Assembly (NCBI RefSeq): GCF_042433915.1
Contig: NZ_JBHLUN010000002.1
Span: 124,001-188,000, forward strand
DNA: 64,000 nt
Direction: 5' to 3'
Origin: Roseomonas elaeocarpi
Lineage (GTDB): Bacteria > Pseudomonadota > Alphaproteobacteria > Acetobacterales > Acetobacteraceae
Position numbers and translations under genes: made by a program. The stretch's first letter is position 1; each line of letters opens with the position of its first letter. Positions 42,810 to 52,197 of the stretch are shown one piece after another. The notes beneath the pieces are model-generated. The model had not been told where the DNA came from. It ran no database searches and saw only the letters and a program-made list of their open reading frames with translations.

Positions 42810-45683
42810 CTAAGCGGAGGCGCCCCGCTCCAGGATTTCCGCCGCGCGGCGGAGGTCCGCCGTGTCAAAGCCTTCGCTGAAGCGGCCATGGAGCGCGCGC
42901 ATCTCCGCCGCCATCTCGGCGGCGCGCTCCTGGCCCGCATGCAGGCTCACGAGGCTCATCAGGATCCGCAGCTCATAAGCCATCGCGCCCTGGCGCCGCG
43001 CCCAGTCTAGCGCCTCGAGCAGGACGGCCTCGGCCAGTGCCCTCTCCGAACCACCGGCAAGCATGACCTCCGCCTTCAGGTGCAGGAGGTTAGGCGTGTA
43101 AACGGTCTCGCCCCGCGCTTCCACGGCGGCCAGTGCCTCCTCGATGGCGAGGAGCGCTTCACAATGACGTCCCGCCGCGGTCAGTCCCTCGGCCAGGTGC
43201 GTCAGCAGCACCACCTCATAGAGGCGGCTGTTGACGCCGCGCAGCCTGGCGATGCTTTCCTCCAGCAAGGTCAAACCCGCCGCCGGATCGCCCCGGTGGA
43301 TCGCGACCGCAACTTGGAAACCCTGCGCGGCGAAGCGTGACGGCGTCAGCCCGCCGCGCGCGGAACACTCGATCAATCGTGCCAGCCACTGCTCCGCCAC
43401 TTCGATTTCGCCCGACCAGAGCGCTATCGGCAACGTCCACATCAGCGCGACGGCCAGGGTGACAGGGTCGCCGAACGCTTCGGCTTCCTCCACGTTCCGC
43501 GCCGCGACCACGCGCGCCCGGTCCGCGAAGCCCTGCATCCATAGGGAACGCGCCAGCGCATTGCCCACGTTCACCCGCTGGTCCACACCCATCCGCAGCA
43601 CGTCGACGGAGCGCTTGCGGGGCAGCGTCACGATCGCCCGCTCCAGATGCTCGCGCGTTTTCCGGTGATTCCCGGCGAAATGGTGTGCGAGGCCCAGCAT
43701 CCAATCGGCACCGCCCTGACTAGGCAGGTCACGGGCGCGCTCCAGCGCCTCGGCCTGCCGGCCAACGGTGAACATGGAACGGAAATGCCCGCCGCGCAGG
43801 TGGAAGGTGAAGAGTCCGTCCAGCGTCCTCGCTTGGTAGGCCGCGTCCCCGAGTGCCTCGGCGAGGGAAAGCGCGCGCTCGAGCGCCACTCGCACCTCTT
43901 CGAGATTGCCGCGCGTGAAAAGCAGCGGCATGGCGTAGCTCGTGCTCAGCTCCATCTCCCGGTGCGAGCCGCGCTCGGCCTCCGGCAGGATCTCCAGGGC
44001 ACGCGCCGTCCAGGTCGCGCACTCGGCGAGGAGCGAGTGGTCGATGAACAGGAAGGCGGAGGCGCTGGCCAGGCGCACCGCCACCGCCGCCTCACCCTCG
44101 TCCGAGAACGCCCAATTCAGGGCGGCCCGGACATTGTCCAGGTCCGGGCGGAAGCCCAGCATCGTTTCGTCGGGTCGATCCCTGATCGCCTGCTCGAGCA
44201 CCTGCAGGAAATGCAGGGCGTGATGCCGCACGAACATCGGCGCCTCGCCGTGCTCGGCCAGCCGCTCCAGCGCGTAGGCCCGCGTCGTGTCCAGCAGGCG
44301 GTAGCGCACGCCATCTGCGACGCTCTCGGCGACGACCAGCGACTTCAGCACGAGGTCGGCGAGGTGTTCGATGCGGTCGGCGGTCGGGATGTCCGTTCCG
44401 CAGGCCACGGCCTGCGCCGCCTCGAAGGTGAAGGATCCGGCGAAAACGCTTAAGCGGCGCAACAGGACCTTTTCGGTGTCGAGCAGGAGGTCGTGACTCC
44501 AGTCCAGGGTCATGCGCAGCGTCTGCTGCCGTGGAAGTGCCGTCCGCCGGCCCCGATTGAGCACCTCGAAGCGCTGATCGAGTCGCTTCGCCAAGCCCTT
44601 CACGCCGAAGGAGTCGATCCGGCCCGCCGCCAACTCGATGGCAAGGGCCAGCCCGTCGAGGCGACGGCAGATCTCGGACACGGCCGCCGCGCTGTCGTCG
44701 CTCAGCGCGAAGCCGCCGGCCTGGGCCGAGGCGCGCTCGATGAAGAGCTCCGCAGCGGGATAGGCCGCGACTTCGGCCGCCGTGATGGCCTCAGCGGGCG
44801 GCGGGCTGGCCAGCGCGGCGAGGCGGTGGACGTGCTCGCCCGCCACGCGCAGCGGCTCGCGCGTGGTGGCGAGGAGATAGACCTCCGGCGCCCGTGCGTG
44901 GATGAGCTCGGCCAGCAGCGCCACGTTGTCGATGACGTGCTCGCAGTTGTCCAAGATCAGCAGCGTGCGCGTTTCTTCCAGCGCCCTGACGATGCTCTCG
45001 CTCTCGTTGTCGGAACGGATCGGCAGGTTCAGCGCACCGGCGACCGCGCTCTGCACCATCCGCGGATCCTGCAGTGACGCGAGATCGACGAAGGCGATGG
45101 CTCCGGGAAACTCCCGCTCCAGCACCGCCGCGACCGCGAGGGCCACGGTGGTCTTTCCCATGCCGCCCGGGCCGACAATGGAGATGAACCTGCGCAGCAG
45201 CAGGTTCTTCGCGAGGTCGGCCACCAGCGCGTCGCGGCCGACCACGCGCGTGCGCTGTCGCGGCGGCGCCCGCAATCCCCGAGATTTCGTGGCCTCAGCC
45301 GGGGCCGCCGGCGGTGGCACGACCTGCGGCGCCGCGGCGCCCACGAAGCTGTAGCCTCGCCCAGGAACGTTGACGATGAAGCGGCGTTCCCCCTGCCCGT
45401 CGCCCAGCGCTTTGCGCAGCGCCGTGACGTGCACGCGGAGGTTCGCTTCCTCGACGTGCAGGTCGCCCCAAACGCGTCGGAAGATCTCCTCCTTGGACAC
45501 GACCTCGCCGGCGTGTTCCACGAGGAGGGCCAGGATGTCGAAGGCCCGGCTTCCCAGCTGCAGGGGCTGGCCGGCTTCCAGCGCCTGCCGCCCTTCCAGG
45601 TCGATCGTGACGGAGCCAGCTGCCAGCGAACGCTGGGACTGTGGAGGCAGCGTTGCCTCCCTCACCTGGGCTTCCTGCTGCAC
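42810..45683 (-). CDS. STAND-type transcriptional regulator, paralogue of the 34.5-kb gene
   Basis: A 957-residue protein with the same layout: winged helix at about 25-115 (LLVEHAGEVVSKEEIFRRVW, VHVTALRKALGDG, NVPGRGYSFVG), ATPase with Walker A GPGGMGKT at 171-178 and TLLILDNCEHV, then TPR-like repeats. GTG 45683 opens the frame; GTG 45665 with AGGAAG just before it is an alternative. It begins 13 bases after the MFS stop, so the two genes form one operon. Confidence 0.88.
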   Translation of the reverse strand: MQQEAQVREATLPPQSQRSLAAGSVTIDLEGRQALEAGQPLQLGSRAFDILALLVEHAGEVVSKEEIFRRVWGDLHVEEANLRVHVTALRKALGDGQGERRFIVNVPGRGYSFVGAAAPQVVPPPAAPAEATKSRGLRAPPRQRTRVVGRDALVADLAKNLLLRRFISIVGPGGMGKTTVALAVAAVLEREFPGAIAFVDLASLQDPRMVQSAVAGALNLPIRSDNESESIVRALEETRTLLILDNCEHVIDNVALLAELIHARAPEVYLLATTREPLRVAGEHVHRLAALASPPPAEAITAAEVAAYPAAELFIERASAQAGGFALSDDSAAAVSEICRRLDGLALAIELAAGRIDSFGVKGLAKRLDQRFEVLNRGRRTALPRQQTLRMTLDWSHDLLLDTEKVLLRRLSVFAGSFTFEAAQAVACGTDIPTADRIEHLADLVLKSLVVAESVADGVRYRLLDTTRAYALERLAEHGEAPMFVRHHALHFLQVLEQAIRDRPDETMLGFRPDLDNVRAALNWAFSDEGEAAVAVRLASASAFLFIDHSLLAECATWTARALEILPEAERGSHREMELSTSYAMPLLFTRGNLEEVRVALERALSLAEALGDAAYQARTLDGLFTFHLRGGHFRSMFTVGRQAEALERARDLPSQGGADWMLGLAHHFAGNHRKTREHLERAIVTLPRKRSVDVLRMGVDQRVNVGNALARSLWMQGFADRARVVAARNVEEAEAFGDPVTLAVALMWTLPIALWSGEIEVAEQWLARLIECSARGGLTPSRFAAQGFQVAVAIHRGDPAAGLTLLEESIARLRGVNSRLYEVVLLTHLAEGLTAAGRHCEALLAIEEALAAVEARGETVYTPNLLHLKAEVMLAGGSERALAEAVLLEALDWARRQGAMAYELRILMSLVSLHAGQERAAEMAAEMRALHGRFSEGFDTADLRRAAEILERGASA

Positions 45684-45696
45684 GGTGACCCGCGCC

Positions 45697-46953
45697 TCAG
45701 TCGGCTGTGCCGTGGGCTGGGACGATCCCGCCTATGGCCTCGGAGGTCAGCGGAACCTGCCCGAAGCGTGGCAGCCTGCCGAGCGCGACCGCTGCGGCCA
45801 GCAGCAGCAGGATGACGCCCCAGAGAACCGCCGCATACCCGCCGGTCGCGTCGAAGCTGACGCCGGCCAGTGCGGGACCTATGGCGCCCCCGAGGCTGAA
45901 CAGCGCGTAGATGATCCCGTACAGGAAGGCGTAGCGGTTCATCCCGAAGTAGCGCGCGGTGAGGTAGGCCATCAGATCCACCTCGGCCCCCAGGGAAAGG
46001 CCGATCATCAGCGCTGCCACCGGCGCCATGGCGACGCCTCCCAGCGCGAGCAGCGCGCAGCCGCCGGCCGCGGCCGCGAACATCACTGCCGCCACGTACG
46101 GTGCGAAGAACCGGTCCACCACGTAGCCCGCGAGGATCCGCCCCACCAGGACGCCGATCCCGATCACGGAGGTCGTCCGTGCCGCCGCCATGGCATCCAG
46201 CCCGGCGTCGCGCAGGAGGGGCGTCATATGGACGATCAGGGCGGACACGGCGACGGCCACGGCGCAGAAGGCGAGGGCCATGACCCAGAACAACCCGCTG
46301 CGCAGCGCCTCCACACTGCTGCCCGCCGCCAAGGCCGCGTCCCGCCGTTCCCCTCTGGGCAGGGCCAGAAGCACGAAGGGCCAGGGCACCAGCGCCAGCA
46401 CCGCCAGCAGGAGGTAACCCGCCCGCCAGCCGTGCCGCGCGTTCACCTCGGCCAGCAGCATCGGGAGCACGACGGCGGCCACGCCGATCCCCGCCAGCGA
46501 GATGCCCAGGGCGAGGCCGCGGGACTGCCGGAAGCAGGCATTCACCGCGCGGGTGTAGTTCACCGGCGTGGCGCCGCCTCCCACCAGGGCGGCCAGCGCA
46601 AAGATCAGGTGAAACGTCATCAGCGAACCGGAGAAGCGGCTCAGGAGAAAGAGCGATCCGGCGAAGAGCGGGATGGAGACCAGCGTCACGATCCGCACGC
46701 CCACCCGGTCCGCCAGGAGACCGAGCAGCGGCGCCATGATCGCCAGAACAAGGGTTGTGTAGAGGTAGGAGGAAGCAATATCCCCCCGTCCCCAGGCGAA
46801 CTCGGCCTGGAGCGGGCCGATAAAGGTGCCGAGGGTATAGAAGGGCAGCGAGGTCAGCCCGGCTGCGGAGCCCAGGGTTGCCGCCAGCAGCACAGGCCAG
46901 CTCGCGCGGAACTCACCGCCGTCCGGCTTAGCCGGGACCTCACCCGACGTCAT
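45697..46953 (-). CDS. MFS transporter (monocarboxylate/oxalate-formate antiporter-like)
   Basis: A 418-residue 12-helix permease: SLPFYTLGTFIGPLQAEFAW at helix 1, LGLLADRVGVRIVTLVSIPL in loop 2-3, and GLSLGAEVDLMAYLTARYFG in the second half, a segment common in the monocarboxylate-type branch. ATG 46953 is preferred over 47007 because the first membrane segment follows normally. Upstream partner of the STAND regulator gene; divergent from the GlxA-type regulator. Confidence 0.88.
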   Translation of the reverse strand: MTSGEVPAKPDGGEFRASWPVLLAATLGSAAGLTSLPFYTLGTFIGPLQAEFAWGRGDIASSYLYTTLVLAIMAPLLGLLADRVGVRIVTLVSIPLFAGSLFLLSRFSGSLMTFHLIFALAALVGGGATPVNYTRAVNACFRQSRGLALGISLAGIGVAAVVLPMLLAEVNARHGWRAGYLLLAVLALVPWPFVLLALPRGERRDAALAAGSSVEALRSGLFWVMALAFCAVAVAVSALIVHMTPLLRDAGLDAMAAARTTSVIGIGVLVGRILAGYVVDRFFAPYVAAVMFAAAAGGCALLALGGVAMAPVAALMIGLSLGAEVDLMAYLTARYFGMNRYAFLYGIIYALFSLGGAIGPALAGVSFDATGGYAAVLWGVILLLLAAAVALGRLPRFGQVPLTSEAIGGIVPAHGTAD

Positions 46954-47197
46954 GGCCGCCCGCCGGCCTTCCCGGCCGTGAAATGCCGGTGGGGGCGCCT
47001 GGCGCACGACCTCGTGGAAACATGCCGCTCTCGTAAACGTTAGGCACCTGGCCTACCAGCTGAACCCGGAAATCCGAAAGGCCATATTTGCCTCCTTTTC
47101 GGCCATGAAGCCGAACGTCGGAGTGACACGCCCGCACACCCTTTCAGCCGTTCGAAACAGCGCGTTAACTGTGTCGGCGGCGGGTCATGAGGGACGT

Positions 47198-48142
47198 ATG
47201 CGCAGGGTTGGGCTGGTGGTCTGTCCGGGATTCCAGATCATGGGCTTCGTTGCCCTTTCCGCCTTCGAGGTCGCCAACAAGGAGGCGGGGGAGATGCTCT
47301 ACGACCTGCATGTCCTGTCGGAGGAAGGCGGCCCGGTCAGAAGCTCTTTCGGGATGGAGGTCGCCACGCGGCCGCTGGAGGAAAGCGGGTTCGACACGAT
47401 CCTGATCGCTGTCGGGATGGAGGTGCCCACGACCTCGCCCGTGCTCGCTCGCTACCTGCAGCGCGTGGCGAAGTCGACGCGGCGCCTCGCCTCGATCTGC
47501 CTGGCTTCCTTCGTGCTCGGCGATGCCGGGCTCCTCGACGGTCGCCGCGCCACGACGCACTGGCTCTACGCCCGCTCCTTCCAGGAGCGTTACCCGAAGT
47601 GCCAGGTCGACATCGACAAGATCTTTATCGCGGACCGGTCGATCTGGACCTCGGCCGGCATGTCCGCCGCCTCGGACCTGGCGGTCGGCATGATCGAGGA
47701 TGACCACGGCGCCGAGCTGGCCCGGACGGTGGCGCGGGGCATGGTCATGTACCACCGGCGCGCCGGCGGGCAGTCGCAGCACTCCGCCCTGCTGAACCTC
47801 GCCACCCGCTCGGACCGTATCCAGGATGCCCTGGCCTACGCGAAGGCGAATCTCGGCAAGCCCCTGGGCGCCGAGGAGCTTGCCCGCGCTGCCCGGCTCA
47901 GCCCACGGCAGTTCACCCGCCTGTTCCGCTCCGAAACCGGCACGTCACCGTCCAAGGCTATCGAGGCGCTGCGCCTGGAGGCCGCCAGGCTGCTGCTGGA
48001 ACAAGGCCGGCTGCCGATCGAGGAGATCGCGCACGAGGCTGGCTTCGGAAACCGTGAGAGGATGCGACGCGCCTTCATGCGCACCTATGGCGAGGCGCCG
48101 CAGGCCATCCGGAGCAATGCGGGGCCGCTCGCGGTGATCTAG
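47198..48142 (+). CDS. GlxA-type AraC regulator with DJ-1/PfpI-like domain
   Basis: A 314-residue regulator. The N-terminal ~190 residues form a class I glutamine-amidotransferase-like fold (VGLVVCPGFQIMGFVALSAF, then SICLASFVLGDAGLLDGRRA, THWLY and WTSAGMSAASDLAVGMIEDD). The C-terminal AraC HTH reads LGAEELARAARLSPRQFTRL and EIAHEAGFGNRERMRRAF. ATG 47198 follows GAGGGA. Divergent from the MFS-STAND operon and probably controls it. Confidence 0.9.
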   Translation: MRRVGLVVCPGFQIMGFVALSAFEVANKEAGEMLYDLHVLSEEGGPVRSSFGMEVATRPLEESGFDTILIAVGMEVPTTSPVLARYLQRVAKSTRRLASICLASFVLGDAGLLDGRRATTHWLYARSFQERYPKCQVDIDKIFIADRSIWTSAGMSAASDLAVGMIEDDHGAELARTVARGMVMYHRRAGGQSQHSALLNLATRSDRIQDALAYAKANLGKPLGAEELARAARLSPRQFTRLFRSETGTSPSKAIEALRLEAARLLLEQGRLPIEEIAHEAGFGNRERMRRAFMRTYGEAPQAIRSNAGPLAVI

Positions 48143-48414
48143 GGCCGCGGATATCGCCGGCGGCCTGCCCGCGCACAGTTCTGAACGAGCGCCTTCCCGC
48201 CTCGCCAGCCTCCCGCGCGCGCGTCGCGAAGGCGCGCCGTGCGCGAAGACTCCGGGCCGGGCACCGCAACCGTGGGCCGCATCCCACCGCGTGCTCACCA
48301 CGTCCGACGCCGCATCACCCTCACCCGGGGGCAAAAATCCGACAATCCTTCAAGAGAAGGCAGACAGCCGGGACCACGCTGCGCAACATCGTCGCCGCAC
48401 CGGAGGTTCCTTCC

Positions 48415-49146
48415 ATGCCATCGCAGAACCCGGCCTATGCCGACCCGCCGCACCCCCTTCTGCCGAAGGTGGAAATGTCGCTGGACCTCGGCCGCACCGC
48501 CCTGCTCGTCATCGATCCGCAGATCGACTTCCTGAGCCCCCAGGGCGCCGCCTGGAGCGTCTTCGGCGAGAGCGTGACCGAGCACCGCACCGTGGAGAAT
48601 CTCGGCCGGCTGTTCGAGGCGGCCAAGCGCGCCGCGATCCCCGTGGTGATCTCGCCGCACTACTACTATCCCTTCGACCACCGCTGGAACTTTGCCGCCA
48701 CCGGCGAGACCCTAATGCACCGGCTGCACATGTTCGACCGCCGCGATCCCCTCTCACTCGAAGGTTTCGACGGTTCGGGTGCGGACTGGATGCCGGAGTT
48801 CAAGGCGTACATCCAAGACGGCGAAACGATCGTCTGCTCGCCCCACAAGATCGCCGGTCCGCAAACCAACGACGTGGTGTTCCAGCTTCGGAAGCAGCGG
48901 ATCGATCAGGTGATCCTCGCTGGCATGGCCGCGAACTTCTGCGTCGAATCCCACCTGCGCGACCTCGTGGAGAAAGGCTTCGAGGTGGCGGTGGTGCGCG
49001 ACGCCACCGCGGCGGGCAAGATCCCGGAAGGCGATGGCTACCTCGCCGCCCTGACCAACTTCCGCTGGTTCGCCAATGCCCTGTGGTTCACCGACGAGGC
49101 GGTGGAGCGGCTGTCGCGGAACCGTCGCTCTCCACTCGCGGCGTGA
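48415..49146 (+). CDS. Isochorismatase-family cysteine hydrolase
   Basis: A 243-residue hydrolase with the family triad: Asp34 (VIDPQIDF), Lys145 (CSPHK) and Cys176 (AANFCVES), with the cis-peptide region GMAANF. Substrates in the family include isochorismate, nicotinamide and carbamoylated amines; none can be chosen. It is followed 8 bases after its stop by the TDT-family exporter gene, so a product-export link is possible. Confidence 0.9.
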   Translation: MPSQNPAYADPPHPLLPKVEMSLDLGRTALLVIDPQIDFLSPQGAAWSVFGESVTEHRTVENLGRLFEAAKRAAIPVVISPHYYYPFDHRWNFAATGETLMHRLHMFDRRDPLSLEGFDGSGADWMPEFKAYIQDGETIVCSPHKIAGPQTNDVVFQLRKQRIDQVILAGMAANFCVESHLRDLVEKGFEVAVVRDATAAGKIPEGDGYLAALTNFRWFANALWFTDEAVERLSRNRRSPLAA

Positions 49147-49154
49147 GAACGGTC

Positions 49155-50159
49155 ATGAGCTCCCTCCCCCTCATCCCCGTTTCGTTCTTCGGCATGGTGC
49201 TCGGCCTCGTGGGCCTCGGCGGTGGCTGGCGCCTGGCGCACCGGGTCTGGGGCCTGCCCGCCGTGATCGGTGAGGTGCTGCTGGCACTCGGCGTGCTCGT
49301 CTGGGCCGTGCTGATTGTGCTCTACGCGGCGAAGTGGCTGCTGGCCCGCGACGCCGCGCGGGCGGAGATCGCCCATCCCGTACAGTGCTGCTTCGCAGGG
49401 CTGACGGGCGTTGCCACGATGCTCGTCGCCGCGGCCCTCCTGCCGCTCTCCCAGGCCCTGGCCACCGTGCTCTACGCGGCGGGTGCCGCCGTCACCCTCC
49501 TCTTCGCCCTCTGGCGCTCCGGCCAGCTCTGGCAGGGCGAGCGCGAGGCCGGCGCCACCACAGCGATCCTCTACCTGCCGGCGGTGGCGGGTTCCTTCGT
49601 CACCGGCACGGGTGCCGCGGCACTCGGCTTCACGGACTGGGGACAGCTCGCCTTCGGAGCGGGGCTCTTCTCCTGGCTGGCGATCGAGTCCGTGCTGCTC
49701 CACCGCCTGTACCACGGTCCCGTCATGCCGGCCGCCCTGCGGCCCACCCTGGGCATCCAGCTGGCGCCGCCGGTGGTAGGAGCGGTGTGCTACCTTTCCG
49801 TCACCGCGGGGCCACCTGACCTGGTGGCGCACGCGCTGCTCGGCTACGGGCTGCTGCAGGCGCTGCTGCTCCTGCGGCTGCTGCCTTGGATCCGGCAGCA
49901 ACCCTTCGCGCCGTCTTACTGGGCCTTCAGCTTCGGCGTCACGGCCCTGGCGAACGCCGCCCTGATCATGGTGGGGCGTGGCGACGATGGGGCCGTTGCC
50001 ACGCTGGCGCCGGTGCTTTTCCTCGGTGCCAACATCGCCATCGGGCTGCTGATGGCCGGCACGCTGCTGCTGCTGTTCCGCGGTGGGCTGAAGCTCGAGC
50101 AGCGGCCGCTGCACCCAGCCAGGCTGCCGGACGGACAGCCCCCTCCCGCCGCACCGTAA
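49155..50159 (+). CDS. TDT/SLAC1-family membrane channel (TehA-like)
   Basis: A 334-residue, ~10-helix protein of the tellurite-resistance/dicarboxylate transporter family: IPVSFFGMVLGLVGLGGGWR at the start, then IAHPVQCCFAGLTGVATML, the loop with the family's HP motif, and LPAVAGSFVTGTGAAALGF. ATG 49155 lies just after the isochorismatase-type stop; a long upstream open phase in the same frame overlaps that gene and is not used. Likely an anion channel. Confidence 0.88.
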   Translation: MSSLPLIPVSFFGMVLGLVGLGGGWRLAHRVWGLPAVIGEVLLALGVLVWAVLIVLYAAKWLLARDAARAEIAHPVQCCFAGLTGVATMLVAAALLPLSQALATVLYAAGAAVTLLFALWRSGQLWQGEREAGATTAILYLPAVAGSFVTGTGAAALGFTDWGQLAFGAGLFSWLAIESVLLHRLYHGPVMPAALRPTLGIQLAPPVVGAVCYLSVTAGPPDLVAHALLGYGLLQALLLLRLLPWIRQQPFAPSYWAFSFGVTALANAALIMVGRGDDGAVATLAPVLFLGANIAIGLLMAGTLLLLFRGGLKLEQRPLHPARLPDGQPPPAAP

Positions 50160-50341
50160 CGCCGGTGCTTCGCGCCGCCGGACCATCGGCGCAGCGGTCC
50201 GCTGCCTGCCATCTGGTAGATGGGGCGGGCAGCGCATTGTTCGCGTCTGCCTGTGACGGGGGCCAATCCGTTCAAGATCACCGCGCGGGAACGGCATATG
50301 CCTGCCCTGCCGCTGGACGGCGCCGTCTCAGGAGGACCGAC

Positions 50342-51355
50342 ATGAGCGAGAAGGACATCACACCCGCCAGGACTACGCGGCGCGACGCGATCCTGGCCGG
50401 GGTTGGTGCCGTCGCGGCCCTGACCTTCCCGGTCACGGTTCCGGCGCAGACTAGCCCGCGAACGGTCCAACCCAGCCACGGCGCCAACCCGGGCGCCACC
50501 CACAGCGAAGGACGCATGAGCATGAGCAGCGACACCATCACCACGCAGGACGGCACCCGGATCTTCTACAAGGACTGGGGCACCGGCACGCCGATCGTCT
50601 TCCATCACGGCTGGCCGCTGAGCAGTGACGACTGGGACGCGCAGATGCTGTTCTTCCTGCAGCACGGCTTCCGGGTCATCGCCCATGACCGGCGCGGCCA
50701 CGGCCGTTCCAGCCAGACCGACCGCGGCAACGAGATGGACACCTACGCCGCCGATGTCGCAGCGCTTGCCGCGCATCTCGACCTTAAGGGCGCGATCCAT
50801 GTCGGCCACTCCACCGGCGGCGGCGAGGTAGCGCGCTACGTGGCGCGGCACGGCGGCAACGGGCGCGTGGCCAAGGCCGTGCTGATCGGCGCCGTGCCGC
50901 CCGTCATGGTGAAGTCCGAGAAGAACCCTGGCGGCCTGCCAATCGAGGTGTTCGACGGCTTCCGCAAGGCGCTGGCCGCCAACCGCGCCCAGTTCTACCG
51001 CGACGTGCCGGCCGGCCCCTTCTACGGCTTCAACCGCCCGGGCGTCGAAGCCATCCCCGGCGTGGTGGACAACTGGTGGCGGCAGGGCATGATCGGCAGC
51101 GCCAAGGCGCACTACGACTGCATCAAAGCTTTTTCCGAAACCGACTTTACCGAGGACCTGAAGCGCATCCAAGTGCCGACCCTCGTGATGCACGGCGAGG
51201 ACGACCAGATCGTGCCGATCGCGGACTCGGCGCAGCTGTCGGTCAAGCTGCTGAAGCACGGCACGCTGAAGACCTACCCGGGCTTCCCGCACGGCATGGC
51301 CACCACCCATGCAGAGGTGATCAACGCCGACCTACTCGCCTTCATCAAAGGCTGA
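50342..51355 (+). CDS. Alpha/beta hydrolase, non-haem chloroperoxidase-like, with Tat leader
   Basis: A 337-residue protein. The enzyme core from about residue 61 matches cofactor-free haloperoxidases/esterases: TITTQDGTRIFYKDWG, oxyanion HHGWPLSSDDW, nucleophile Ser157 in GHSTGGG, Asp in HGEDDQIVP and His in GFPHGM. Ahead of it is a 60-residue extension with twin arginines at 13-14 followed by DAILAGVGAVAALTFPVTVP, a Tat signal. AGGAGG precedes ATG 50342. A second in-frame ATG at 50516, preceded by GAAGGA, would give a leaderless 279-residue enzyme. Confidence 0.9.
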   Translation: MSEKDITPARTTRRDAILAGVGAVAALTFPVTVPAQTSPRTVQPSHGANPGATHSEGRMSMSSDTITTQDGTRIFYKDWGTGTPIVFHHGWPLSSDDWDAQMLFFLQHGFRVIAHDRRGHGRSSQTDRGNEMDTYAADVAALAAHLDLKGAIHVGHSTGGGEVARYVARHGGNGRVAKAVLIGAVPPVMVKSEKNPGGLPIEVFDGFRKALAANRAQFYRDVPAGPFYGFNRPGVEAIPGVVDNWWRQGMIGSAKAHYDCIKAFSETDFTEDLKRIQVPTLVMHGEDDQIVPIADSAQLSVKLLKHGTLKTYPGFPHGMATTHAEVINADLLAFIKG

Positions 51356-51567
51356 GTTTTCGCGCGAGGGCTGCTCCCGGTCAGGGAAGCGGCCCCTGCC
51401 ACGGCTCCACGCGGCACGGCCAGTTGGGCCACCCCCGGAACGGGCCGCCCCGTTGCCGGACCATGCGGCGCCGGGGCACCGGCAGGGGTTTAGCCCTGCT
51501 GGTGCAAGGCGGCGATTCCGGCGCGGCTCCTCTGAAAGGAGCGCGACGCACCCCGCGCCGAAACGGC

Positions 51568-51987
51568 TCACGCAACCCGCTGGCTGATGAAGCTTTCCGG
51601 TGAACCATCGGCCGGGTCGACGAACACGATGTCCGCCGGGTCGCGCCGCGGCGTGTCGACGGACAGGAAGACAACCGGTCCCTCCAGGATGTCGGGCAGC
51701 GCATGCACGGTTCCCCGTCGGAAGAACAGCAGCTGGTTCGGCCAGAATTCGGCCTGGCTGTCCTTGCTTTCCATCCAGAAGGTGCCGCGCCCGGACAACA
51801 CGTAGAGGTATTCGTCGCAGCCCGCGTGTTAATGCGGCGGCGTGCCGTGATACACGCGGGACACCCGCGCGCTCGCCGCGTCCTCGCGCGTGAGGTACTG
51901 GTCGACGAGCAGCGTGTCCGCCGTTTCGGGGAAGCTGCGCATAATCGCCCCGACGTCGAAACGCCCGTGAGATGTGGTGTCGGACAC
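51568..51987 (-). pseudogene. Cupin-domain protein interrupted by ochre in its metal motif
   Basis: From GTG 51987 (AAGGGAC upstream) the frame reads SDTTSHGRFDVGAIMRSFPE, then VSRVYHGTPPH. TAA follows at 51829-51831, and the frame continues HAGCDEYLYVLSGRGTFWME, FRRGTVHALPDI and SPESFISQRVA to a normal stop. The stop occupies the middle position of the HxH metal-binding motif (H-stop-H). Everything else is intact and of normal length, about 138 codons. Likely a one-base CAA to TAA loss; a recoding or assembly error remains possible. Confidence 0.75.
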
Positions 51988-52197
51988 GGATCGTCCCTTC
52001 CTGGTCAGCGGATGTCGCACGGAAAGGATTGCGCAGGCGCGCGTTCGGCCATTTGAAGGATTGCTCCGTGAGCAGCTCGCCTCGTCATGCTCCGGCATGC
52101 GGTTGGCGCCAGGCCGGTCCTGCGGCAGCGGCGTGACGGCCCCGACGCTGCGCCCCGGGCCGGCTCACCGCGGCGCGTGCAGTGACGCCGCGGCGCG

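Noticed and set aside
45370..47043. 557-codon plus-strand frame over STAND and MFS genes
   Set aside because: Spans the junction of two well-supported minus-strand genes and has Gln/His/Arg-rich shadow composition.
48291..49154. Upstream extension of the TDT-family membrane protein
   Set aside because: It overlaps the isochorismatase-type gene in another frame and has no membrane segments; the ATG at 49155 begins the family sequence.
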